A stretch of DNA of 8,718 nt from CAYUYM01 sp964449305. Its GTDB lineage: Bacteria > Bacteroidota > Ignavibacteria > SZUA-365 > CAYQST01. The stretch lies in the NCBI GenBank assembly GCA_964449305.1, contig CAYUYM010000147.1:1-8718 (forward strand), written 5' to 3'. Under the pieces are notes generated by a model that was not told where the DNA came from, searched no databases, and saw only the letters and a program-made list of their open reading frames with translations. The position numbers and the translations under genes were made by a program. Each line of letters starts with the position of its first letter. Within the stretch, counting starts at the first letter, position 1. Shown one piece after another: positions 1-7,551 of the stretch.

Positions 1-182
1 AGGTAGAATTCCGCGCCCCCATCGATGTAGCCGTAGAGCTCACGGGCGGTGTATTCCGTGGGTGCCTCCGAGATCCACCCAGGTGCGTCCGCATCGGTGA
101 GCCGCACCATCTCCTGGGCCAGCGCCGGACCCGCGCAGGCCAACGCCGTGCAGAGCAGCGTCAGCATGATGGGACGCCGCAT
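1..182 (-). CDS. DUF6599-like exported protein, N-terminal part (runs off the window)
   Basis: Reading the minus strand from the ATG at 182 gives about 60 residues, open to the window edge. It begins MRRPIMLTLLCTALACAGPALAQ, a classic Sec signal peptide: basic start, hydrophobic core, and probable cleavage after ALA at residue 22 or 23. The mature part has a Trp at about residue 36 (APGWI) followed by TARELYGYIDGGAEFYL. That resembles the DUF6599 signature in which a Tyr-rich 'LYeyIDGaAElYl' motif follows the signal peptide. Function of that family is unknown. The gene starts 19 bases after the DUF362 stop, so translation from the same mRNA is likely. A GTG directly upstream (183-185) is an alternative start, and no strong ribosome site is visible. 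The family call rests on one motif because the rest is missing. That this is a secreted protein gene is more certain. Confidence 0.6.
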   Translation of the reverse strand, partial: MRRPIMLTLLCTALACAGPALAQEMVRLTDADAPGWISEAPTEYTARELYGYIDGGAEFY

Positions 183-201
183 CACCACGTGCAGGACATG
201 C

Positions 202-1377
202 TCACGACAGGACGACATGGGTGATGCGCGCCTTGTCGGCGATGCCGAGCTGATAGCCCTCGGCCATGGTCATGTAGGATGTGCCGCGTGGCGATTCCTG
301 CTTCTGGACCTTCGTTTCCAGGCGTTTCTGCAGAACGATCTCGTAGCCGATGCGATCCACGGCCACGGGATCAGTCCCGACGAGGAGGCGGTTGTAGTTC
401 GTGAAGTACTGCGGGTCGGCGCCCGGGCCGCCATTGTAGCAGCCGATGAAACCGTCGACGATGTTGAGCACGGTCTTGTCGCGCAGCGGAGCGAAGCATG
501 GCACCTGTGCACAGGTCTCGGCCCAGAGGGGTTTGTGCAGTCGACCGGTGTTGCTGATGGCGCCGTAGGCCAGGTTCTTGAGGCACAGGGTCACTGTCGG
601 CCCTGCGTTCTTGAGAATGGGCACGTTGATGATCTTTGTCAGTTCCTTCGTGACGATGGTGCTGAAGTAGGAATGCCTGCCCTCGTTGATCATGTAGGGC
701 AGATCCTCCTCGCTGTATTTGTCCTCGCAGTCGGCCCAGTAGAACCAGTCCCGGTCGATGCGCTGCTCACCGTAGAGCCTCCCCTCCGCGTCGCGGAAGC
801 TCCCCTTCGCGTCCTTGCATTCGGTGCCCCAGATGCGGATGCCGGGGAAGGCCTCGCTGGTGAAGCCGGCCTCGTGCAGCTCAAACTCGCGACGGTCCCA
901 GATGACGATCCTGGTGCGGGGGATGCCGGCGGCCTCGAGCTGGGCGACGATGGCCTGCGTGAGTTCCACGCTCGTCGAGAGGGTCTTCCCGGCGACGGGA
1001 TTCACCTTGAGCCCGATGAGGTCGTCGGGGGAGACGAACTGCCGCCACGCGTCGCTGGCGGTGGGTGCGCCGGTGAGCTCACGCATGGAGCGATCGAGCA
1101 TGGAGGCGCAGAGGGAGGGATCCACGCGCCCGTTGACGACGGAGGCCGGGTTCATGGCCTCGATCACACGCCCCGGATACTTCCCGGGCATGGACAGCGG
1201 AGTGCGGGGTACCTTGAGCGCATCCGCAATGTTGGTGGCCACCGTGTCCGCCCCGGCCGGACCGGTGTTCCCGGCCATGGCCAGGTGCGGGGCGATGCAT
1301 GCCGTGGCCCCACCAATGGCGATGGACCGCAGGAAATCCCGGCGGTCCATCCCTTCAGAGAATCTGACAGTCTTCAT
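202..1377 (-). CDS. Tat-exported DUF362 domain protein
   Basis: A 391-residue protein. Residues 10-18 (MDRRDFLRS) form a twin-arginine motif, followed by a mild hydrophobic stretch (19-33) and a likely AMA cleavage site ending at residue 35. It should therefore be exported folded, which often means a bound cofactor. The mature part matches DUF362 (COG2006): IGLKVNP at 121-127, IVIWDR at 157-162, NVPILKNAG at 251-259, LCLKNLAYG at 264-272, and LLVGTDPVAVDRIG at 331-344. Many DUF362 proteins carry a 4Fe-4S ferredoxin domain. This one does not, since its eight cysteines are scattered with no CxxCxxC pattern. The biochemical role of the family is unknown. The ATG at 1377 is chosen because GGAGG (1384-1388, minus strand) lies six bases upstream. 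The internal Met10 lacks such a site. It sits 32 bases after the cyclophilin gene and 19 before the DUF6599-like gene, suggesting one operon. Confidence 0.85.
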   Translation of the reverse strand: MKTVRFSEGMDRRDFLRSIAIGGATACIAPHLAMAGNTGPAGADTVATNIADALKVPRTPLSMPGKYPGRVIEAMNPASVVNGRVDPSLCASMLDRSMRELTGAPTASDAWRQFVSPDDLIGLKVNPVAGKTLSTSVELTQAIVAQLEAAGIPRTRIVIWDRREFELHEAGFTSEAFPGIRIWGTECKDAKGSFRDAEGRLYGEQRIDRDWFYWADCEDKYSEEDLPYMINEGRHSYFSTIVTKELTKIINVPILKNAGPTVTLCLKNLAYGAISNTGRLHKPLWAETCAQVPCFAPLRDKTVLNIVDGFIGCYNGGPGADPQYFTNYNRLLVGTDPVAVDRIGYEIVLQKRLETKVQKQESPRGTSYMTMAEGYQLGIADKARITHVVLS

Positions 1378-1381
1378 GTGC

Positions 1382-1388
1382 GTCCTCC
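1382..1388 (-). promoter_or_regulatory. Shine-Dalgarno site of the DUF362 gene
   Basis: The minus strand reads GGAGGAC here, with the GGAGG core ending six bases before the ATG at 1377. It selects this start over the Met codon nine codons further in, which would begin directly at the twin-arginine motif. It lies in the 32-base gap after the cyclophilin stop codon. Confidence 0.7.
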
Positions 1389-1409
1389 AGGAGACGCGGT
1401 GCGCGTCCC

Positions 1410-2255
1410 TTACTTTTGTCTGATGGTTTCGATCTTGACGCCGTTGCCTTTCTGTTCGATGGCATGGACCACATCCATGCCCTTGATCACCTTGCCGAAC
1501 ACGGTGTGCTTGCCGTCGAGCCAGTCACATCCGGCCTTCTTCGTGACGATGAAGAACTGTGATCCGTTGGTGTTGGGTCCGCTGTTGGCCATGCAGATGG
1601 TGCCATAGGCCACCCTGGCTTTCAACGCACCGCGGGAGGTGAAAGGGCCCTTGTGCCCGGTCTTCTCAAGGAAGAACTCGACGGTCTTCTCCATGATGGG
1701 CTTGCCGCTCTGCGTCTGCTGGCAGCGCTTCACGATGTCCATGACCTCGGCGTTGGGGGACTTCGATGCGCGGAGATACGGGGAGATGACTTCCTGGAAC
1801 AGACGCCCGGCGGTCTCCTCATCCTGGATCTTCCCGGTGACGGGCTTGCCCGGCTCGTAGCATTCGTCATCGAACTTGTAGCCCGGGTCGCCGGTGCCAT
1901 CGCCCTTGGGGCAACCGCCCTGGATCATGAAGTCGTTGATGACTCGGTGGAAGGTGAGTCCGTCGTAGAACGGCTTCTTCTCCATGGTGCCGGTCTTCGG
2001 GTTCTTCCATTCCTTCGTGCCGTTGGCGAGGCTCATGAAGTTCTCGACGGTTTTGGGTGCGATGTCGGGCCACATCTCGATTTCAACGGTGCCCAGTTCG
2101 GTGGTCATGATCATGACGGGTCCTTTCGGTTGGACAGGCTGTTCCTGGACCGGTGTTGCTGCAGGCTGTGGTTCAGCCTTCGGCTGCGACTGTTGTGCGC
2201 AGGCGGGGAGGACCGTGGCGGCAATCATCAAGAGAAGGAATAGCGACTGTTTCAT
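1410..2255 (-). CDS. Cyclophilin-type peptidyl-prolyl cis-trans isomerase, lipoprotein, with a large insertion
   Basis: A 281-residue protein that catalyses cis-trans isomerisation of prolyl bonds. Residues 1-18 form a lipoprotein signal ending LPAC, with Cys19 as the lipidation site, then a Pro/Gln/Ala-rich linker (20-46). The protein is thus probably membrane-anchored outside the cytoplasm. The cyclophilin fold starts near 48 (TELGTVEIEMWPDIAPKTV). Active-site residues are intact: FHR with Arg104, FMIQGG at 109-114 (Phe109, Gln112), MANSGPNTNGSQFF at 222-235, and WLDGKHTVFG at 245-254 (Trp245, His250). Between FDDE (128-131) and the MANSG motif lie roughly 85-90 residues where ordinary cyclophilins have about 10-20. 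The extra part looks helical and charged. The Met at 2255 is preferred over one eight codons upstream because AAGGA lies six bases before it and the lipoprotein signal starts there. It is probably the first gene of the minus-strand operon. Confidence 0.9.
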   Translation of the reverse strand: MKQSLFLLLMIAATVLPACAQQSQPKAEPQPAATPVQEQPVQPKGPVMIMTTELGTVEIEMWPDIAPKTVENFMSLANGTKEWKNPKTGTMEKKPFYDGLTFHRVINDFMIQGGCPKGDGTGDPGYKFDDECYEPGKPVTGKIQDEETAGRLFQEVISPYLRASKSPNAEVMDIVKRCQQTQSGKPIMEKTVEFFLEKTGHKGPFTSRGALKARVAYGTICMANSGPNTNGSQFFIVTKKAGCDWLDGKHTVFGKVIKGMDVVHAIEQKGNGVKIETIRQK

Positions 2256-2261
2256 GAGGAA

Positions 2262-2266
2262 TCCTT
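2262..2266 (-). promoter_or_regulatory. Shine-Dalgarno site of the cyclophilin gene
   Basis: The minus strand reads AAGGA, six bases before the ATG at 2255. The longer open frame starting at 2279 would place this site inside the coding region and would put eight extra residues before the lipoprotein signal, so the shorter start is favoured. Confidence 0.6.
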
Positions 2267-2280
2267 GGATATGGTTCAAA

Positions 2281-2308
2281 CACTTTGATTTCGTGGGAAA
2301 TCGAAGTG
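2281..2308. promoter_or_regulatory. Inverted repeat with 12-bp arms in the divergent control region
   Basis: CACTTTGATTTC (2281-2292) and GAAATCGAAGTG (2297-2308) flank the four-base loop GTGG. Eleven of twelve positions are exact complements, and the twelfth is a T/G position that forms a G-U wobble in plus-strand RNA. It is much the longest perfect dyad I noticed in the window. It lies 26 bases upstream of the cyclophilin start and 143 bases upstream of the UPF0182 start. A terminator is unlikely because both neighbours are transcribed away from it. It could be a regulator-binding operator or a stem in the cyclophilin mRNA leader. The dyad itself is certain; its role is inferred. Confidence 0.6.
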
Positions 2309-2309
2309 G

Positions 2310-2340
2310 AAAATCTACGATGTTCGCACGAGAATGAAAA
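2310..2340 (-). promoter_or_regulatory. Candidate promoter of the cyclophilin-DUF362-DUF6599 operon
   Basis: On the minus strand TTTTCA (2335-2340) and TAGATT (2312-2317) are separated by 17 bases, each matching four of six positions of the sigma-70-type consensus. The same -10 region read as TAGATTTT (2310-2317) also fits seven of eight positions of the Bacteroidota-type TAnnTTTG element, although no TTTG is present at the matching upstream distance. Transcription would begin around 2303-2306, inside the inverted repeat at 2281-2308, so a protein bound there could block it. The match is modest and not decisive. Confidence 0.3.
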
Positions 2341-2401
2341 GGTGATTTTTCGGCTCACCGGTGTCATGTGTCCCAGATTCCCGATTCGTCACAATATTGC
2401 G

Positions 2402-2409
2402 TACCTTTC
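2402..2409 (+). promoter_or_regulatory. Possible -7/-10 element upstream of the UPF0182 gene
   Basis: TACCTTTC fits seven of eight positions of the TAnnTTTG element and lies 41 bases before the ATG at 2451, which would give an mRNA leader of about 35 bases. I found no convincing partner element 19-21 bases upstream. An alternative is an AT-rich CACAAT at 2390-2395 with only a poor -35 match. This is a weak call. Confidence 0.2.
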
Positions 2410-2439
2410 CCCGCTTCACCAGGCACAACCAACGGTATC

Positions 2440-2444
2440 GAGGT
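2440..2444 (+). promoter_or_regulatory. Shine-Dalgarno site of the UPF0182 gene
   Basis: GAGGT lies six bases before the ATG at 2451. The open frame extends upstream to an ATG at 2361, but that region has no such site and would add a 30-residue polar extension before the first membrane helix. The start at 2451 is therefore preferred. Confidence 0.65.
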
Positions 2445-2450
2445 TACGAC

Positions 2451-5174
2451 ATGAACAACAAACGCAGAATCGTGGTATTCGCCGTCGTCGGCATCATCGC
2501 GCTGCTCATCCTGCTCCGGACGACTGCATCATTCTTCACTGAATACTGGCTCTTTGCCAGCCTGAACTTCGGGGATGTCTTCTGGAAGACGGTTGAAACG
2601 CAGTACGGTCTGTGGCTGGCGGGTTTTCTCCTCGCCTCGCTGTTTCTCCATGTCAACGTGCGCATGGCGCTGAAGGCGCCGAAGGAGTTCCAGCTCGATC
2701 CACGTTTCGACGCCCTGATGGAGGGGCTCGGGAAGGTGGTGACCATCCTGGCGCACGTGGTGACGGTGGTGGTCGGGCTTGTCATGGCCGGCATCATCCG
2801 CTCCAACTGGATGGAGTGGCTCACGTTTCTCAATGCAGAATCCTTCGGCATCACTGATCCGGTGTTCGGCCGGGACGCGGGCTTCTACATCTTCACCCTG
2901 CCGTTTCTTTCCTCGATGTCGGGCTGGGTGCTGGGGCTGCTCATCGTCACGCTCATCGCGGTGACCGGCGTCTACGTCCTCCGCCAGAGCGTGTCGCTTT
3001 CCGCCGGGCGCATCGTTGTGAGCGATCACTTTCGTCGCCACGCCGCGGCCCTGCTGAGCGCCGTACTCCTGCTCTTCGCCGCCCGCGCCTGGCTGGACCG
3101 TTACGACATCCTTTTCTCCATGCGGTCGGGCAGCCTCTTCGGGGCCGGCTACACGGACGTGTATGCCCAGCTCCCCGCCTCGTGGATTTCCGCGGTGCTC
3201 TATCTGGCCGCCGCCGTGCTCGTGTACGTCTTCCTCATGCGGAAGCGAATGCGGCAGGTGATGCTCCTCCTTGTCGGGCTTGTCGTCATCAACATCCTGG
3301 CGAAGGGTGTCTACCCGGCGGCCATCCAGAACTTCATCGTGAACCCGACCGAACAGGAGAAGGAGCTCCCCTTCATCCAGAACAACATCGCCTTCACGCG
3401 CAACGCCTATCAGCTCACCAACATCACGGAGCAGACGGTGATGCCGCGCTTCGAACTTTCGCGGGCCGATGTCATCACCGACAGCGCCACCATCAAGAAC
3501 GTGATGCTCTGGGACTACCGGCCTCTCGCAAGCACGCTGGACCAGTTGCAGGTGATCCGCCTGTACTACGACTTCCCCGACGTGGACATCGACCGGTACA
3601 CGCTGCCCAACGGCGAATACCGGCAGGTGATGCTCGGGGCACGTGAGCTGAACCAGGAGAAGCTCCCCGCCAATGCGCGCACCTGGGTCAATGAACGGCT
3701 GGTCTACACGCATGGCTACGGCGTGGGCATGAGCCCGGTCAACGTTGTCACCGAGGAGGGGCTGCCCGAGTTCTTCATCCGTGACATCCCACCCGTCTCC
3801 CCCACCGGATTCACCATCGACCGGCCGGAGATCTATTTCGGCGAGCAGACAGACGCCGCGGTCATTGTCAGGGGTGGCATCGAGGAATTCGACTACCCGA
3901 TGGGCGACGACAACGTGTTCACCACCTACAAGGAACAGGCCGGCGTGTCCATCGGCTCTCTCTTCCGCCGCCTCCTGTTCGCCCTCGAGTTCAACGACCT
4001 CAACATGCTCATTTCCGGCTACCTCACGCCCGAGTCCCACATCCTCTACACGCGCAACATCCACGAGCGCGTGCGGCTCCTTGCACCCTTCCTCTCCTTC
4101 GACCGCGATCCGTACATGACCATTGACAACGGCCGGCTGGTGTGGATCTACGACGCGTACACGACAACAAACCACTTTCCCTACTCCAAACCTCACGAGG
4201 GAGCCTTCAACTACATCCGCAACTCGGTGAAGGTGACCATCGACGCGTACTCTGGTGCGACCACGTTCTATGTCAACCGCAGGGACGAGGACCCGATCAT
4301 CCGCACCTACATGCGCATCTACCCCACGATGTTCCGGGACATCTCCGAGATGCCGCGCTCCCTGTTCGCCCATGTCCGCTACCCGCAGGATCTGTTCGAT
4401 GTGCAGGCTGCAATGTACGCCGTGTACCACATGGACGACCCGCAGGTGTTCTACAACAAGGAGGATGTGTGGAACATTGCGAACGAGAAGCTGGGCAACG
4501 AGCCCACGCAGATGGAGAGCTACTGGAGCATCATGCGGCTGCCGGGAGAGGCGAAGCCGGAGTTCATCCAGATGCTTCCCTACACACCGAACAAGCGGGA
4601 CAACATGGTGGCCTGGCTCTGTGCGCGCTCCGACGGCGACAACTACGGCCGTCTTCTCGTCTTCAAGTACCCGAAGCAGGACCTGACCTACGGCCCCATG
4701 CAGGTGTCTGCGCGCATTGATCAGGATCCCGTCATCTCGCAGCAGCTCACGCTCTGGAACCAGCAGGGGTCGAGCGTGACGCGTGGCAATCTGCTCGTCA
4801 TCCCCATACGCAACGAGGTGGTGTACATCCAGCCGGTCTACCTGCAGGCCACCTCGGGCAAGCTGCCGGAACTGAAACGGGTGATCGTCTCGTTTGGGAA
4901 TCGCATCGCCATGGAACCGACGCTCGACGCCGCCCTGGCCGGGGTGTTCGGTGCACGCCCCGACACGACAAAGCCGGCGGCGGCAGCAGGTGCGGCGCCG
5001 GTGGAGGGAGCGAAGGCCGCGGAAGTGTCTGTCACCGCACTGTCCAGGCAGGCGCTGGACCACTACACCAGGGCACAGAGGCACCTCAAGGAGGGCAACT
5101 GGGCGAAGTATGGCGAGGAACAGGAACTCCTGCGGAAGACGCTGGAACAGCTCGTCAAACAGCAGGCACGGTAG
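2451..5174 (+). CDS. UPF0182 family large membrane protein
   Basis: A 907-residue protein, in the usual size range of UPF0182 (COG1615). Seven likely membrane helices lie near residues 7-23, 52-70, 95-116, 155-177, 197-213, 245-263 and 269-286. A very long soluble domain follows, predicted to lie outside the cytoplasm. Family signatures are plain: DPVFGRDAGFYIFTLPF from 136, YTDVYAQLPA near 234, VYPAAIQNFIV from 287, MLWDYRPL at 352-359, YYDFPDVDIDRY from 372, YTHGYG and RPEIYFGE further on, SHILYTRNIHERVRLLAPF from 529 and DAYTTTNHFPYS from 568. An Ala/Pro-rich linker near 835-855 leads to a helical C-terminal tail with the HLKEGNWAKYGEE motif typical of the family. No molecular function has been established for UPF0182 as far as I know. 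It is divergent from the cyclophilin operon and 71 bases upstream of ettA in the same direction. Confidence 0.92.
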   Translation: MNNKRRIVVFAVVGIIALLILLRTTASFFTEYWLFASLNFGDVFWKTVETQYGLWLAGFLLASLFLHVNVRMALKAPKEFQLDPRFDALMEGLGKVVTILAHVVTVVVGLVMAGIIRSNWMEWLTFLNAESFGITDPVFGRDAGFYIFTLPFLSSMSGWVLGLLIVTLIAVTGVYVLRQSVSLSAGRIVVSDHFRRHAAALLSAVLLLFAARAWLDRYDILFSMRSGSLFGAGYTDVYAQLPASWISAVLYLAAAVLVYVFLMRKRMRQVMLLLVGLVVINILAKGVYPAAIQNFIVNPTEQEKELPFIQNNIAFTRNAYQLTNITEQTVMPRFELSRADVITDSATIKNVMLWDYRPLASTLDQLQVIRLYYDFPDVDIDRYTLPNGEYRQVMLGARELNQEKLPANARTWVNERLVYTHGYGVGMSPVNVVTEEGLPEFFIRDIPPVSPTGFTIDRPEIYFGEQTDAAVIVRGGIEEFDYPMGDDNVFTTYKEQAGVSIGSLFRRLLFALEFNDLNMLISGYLTPESHILYTRNIHERVRLLAPFLSFDRDPYMTIDNGRLVWIYDAYTTTNHFPYSKPHEGAFNYIRNSVKVTIDAYSGATTFYVNRRDEDPIIRTYMRIYPTMFRDISEMPRSLFAHVRYPQDLFDVQAAMYAVYHMDDPQVFYNKEDVWNIANEKLGNEPTQMESYWSIMRLPGEAKPEFIQMLPYTPNKRDNMVAWLCARSDGDNYGRLLVFKYPKQDLTYGPMQVSARIDQDPVISQQLTLWNQQGSSVTRGNLLVIPIRNEVVYIQPVYLQATSGKLPELKRVIVSFGNRIAMEPTLDAALAGVFGARPDTTKPAAAAGAAPVEGAKAAEVSVTALSRQALDHYTRAQRHLKEGNWAKYGEEQELLRKTLEQLVKQQAR

Positions 5175-5245
5175 AACGGGCACACATCGGCCCACACACC
5201 AGCGCGCATCCCCTTCACGTCCCCCCTCACAGCAGGAAACGACTC

Positions 5246-6918
<1,673 letters not shown>

Positions 6919-6925
<7 letters not shown>

Positions 6926-6957
6926 CCGCCGACGCCGCGCAAGGCGGTGTCAGGCGC
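6919..6957. terminator. Imperfect hairpin between convergent ettA and DUF2809 genes
   Basis: GCGCTGACCGCC (6919-6930) pairs with GGCGGTGTCAGGCGC (6943-6957), leaving a 12-base loop. There are three paired blocks of four bases, with a two-base and a one-base bulge on the downstream arm. It overlaps the ettA stop codon (6923-6925) and the minus-strand stop codon (6950-6952), which are only 24 bases apart. The position suits a bidirectional terminator. No T-run follows on either strand, so intrinsic termination is doubtful. In such GC-rich DNA a stem of this quality can arise by chance. Confidence 0.3.
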
Positions 6958-7411
6958 GGGGCGAGTCTGAGGCATCGGAGGCGGTGTCGCCGCTGCGGCG
7001 CGTCTGCATGCGTCCGATCCAGATGTGCATGACCAGGGCCAGGTCGAGTCCGATCAGATACCAGAGGACATCCCAGCTGTCGAAGCCCCGGCCGAGGAAC
7101 ATGCCGCCGAGCAGGGATGAACGGAGCGGTTCCATCCAGGGCGCCGTCACGGATTGCAGCGTCTCCACCACGAGGCACACGGCCATGACGGCCGCCGCGT
7201 GCTGGAGCGTCCTTCCCCGCCGCCAGACGAGCGTGGCGACGAAGTACCACCACATGGGGAGGAAGAGCGTCCATCCGTTCTGATGCACGAAGTCACGGCC
7301 CGGGCCGTCATAGGAATGGACCCCGAGCAGCACGGGGGTGAGGACGAGTGCGAGAGCCGCGGAGAGGAGGATGGAAAGCGGGGGGAGGTCGAAGCGTGTT
7401 GTGCGTGTCAT
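6950..7411 (-). CDS. Small membrane protein, DUF2809 (YjgA-like/VanZ-like) family
   Basis: A 153-residue protein with four likely membrane helices near residues 12-31, 47-63, 70-88 and 113-133, and a short polar C-terminal tail rich in Asp, Ser and Arg. The pattern fits DUF2809: a YDGPGRDFVHQNGWTLF stretch (34-50) between helices 1 and 2, an ETLQ pair (Glu83, Gln86) ending helix 3, then WMEPLRSSLLGGMFLGRGF (92-110) and WDVLWYLIG (113-121) leading into helix 4. Function of this family is not established. The match is from recalled pattern, so a plain 'hypothetical membrane protein' is the fallback. No clear ribosome site precedes the ATG at 7411, and no other in-frame start is attractive. It converges on ettA and is divergent from the glycosyltransferase, so it is probably a single-gene unit. 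Confidence 0.7.
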   Translation of the reverse strand: MTRTTRFDLPPLSILLSAALALVLTPVLLGVHSYDGPGRDFVHQNGWTLFLPMWWYFVATLVWRRGRTLQHAAAVMAVCLVVETLQSVTAPWMEPLRSSLLGGMFLGRGFDSWDVLWYLIGLDLALVMHIWIGRMQTRRSGDTASDASDSPRA

Positions 7412-7415
7412 GACG

Positions 7416-7443
7416 GAAACATACGGTGCGAAGGGCGATGATA
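7416..7443 (-). promoter_or_regulatory. Candidate promoter elements of the DUF2809 gene
   Basis: On the minus strand TATCAT (7438-7443) matches five of six positions of a -10 box and would give a leader of about 20 bases, but no good -35 box lies 16-18 bases upstream. A second element, TATGTTTC (7416-7423), fits seven of eight positions of TAnnTTTG. It would start transcription almost at the ATG. The two options are mutually exclusive and neither is strong. Confidence 0.2.
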
Positions 7444-7515
7444 AAAGGTGTGGGAGGGCGCGACAGCCCAGTGGCCCTGCATGAACGTTGGACCGGCCGC
7501 CCTGCGTTCCGGGGT

Positions 7516-7546
7516 TTTGACTTCACGGCGCCATGCGATATGTTGA
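7516..7546 (+). promoter_or_regulatory. Candidate promoter of the glycosyltransferase gene
   Basis: TTTG (7516-7519) and TATGTTGA (7539-7546) are 19 bases apart, the spacing used by Bacteroidota promoters (TTTG, 19-21 bases, TAnnTTTG); the second element matches six of eight positions. Read as sigma-70 type, TTGACT (7517-7522) and TATGTT (7539-7544) are 16 bases apart and match five and four of six. Transcription would start near 7551, at the ATG at 7552. That would imply a leaderless message or an initiation codon further in. Confidence 0.3.
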
Positions 7547-7551
7547 GCCGC

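Noticed and set aside
49..1608. A 519-codon open frame on the plus strand, antisense to the DUF362 gene and the end of the cyclophilin gene.
   Set aside because: It lies opposite genes with clear family signatures, its translation has no recognisable domain and odd composition, and GC-rich third positions remove stop codons from antisense frames.
2356..2363. Short palindrome CACCGGTG upstream of the UPF0182 gene.
   Set aside because: Eight-base palindromes are expected by chance in GC-rich DNA, and no second copy or spacing pattern supports an operator.
2529..5195. An 888-codon open frame on the minus strand opposite the UPF0182 gene.
   Set aside because: It is impressive in length but its product is a His/Val/Glu/Arg-rich string without membrane helices or family motifs. 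The plus-strand reading matches UPF0182 throughout, so this is a by-product of codon bias.
5175..5245. Possible terminator or separate promoter between the UPF0182 gene and ettA.
   Set aside because: The C-rich 71 bases contain no convincing stem followed by a T-run and no recognisable -35/-10 pair.
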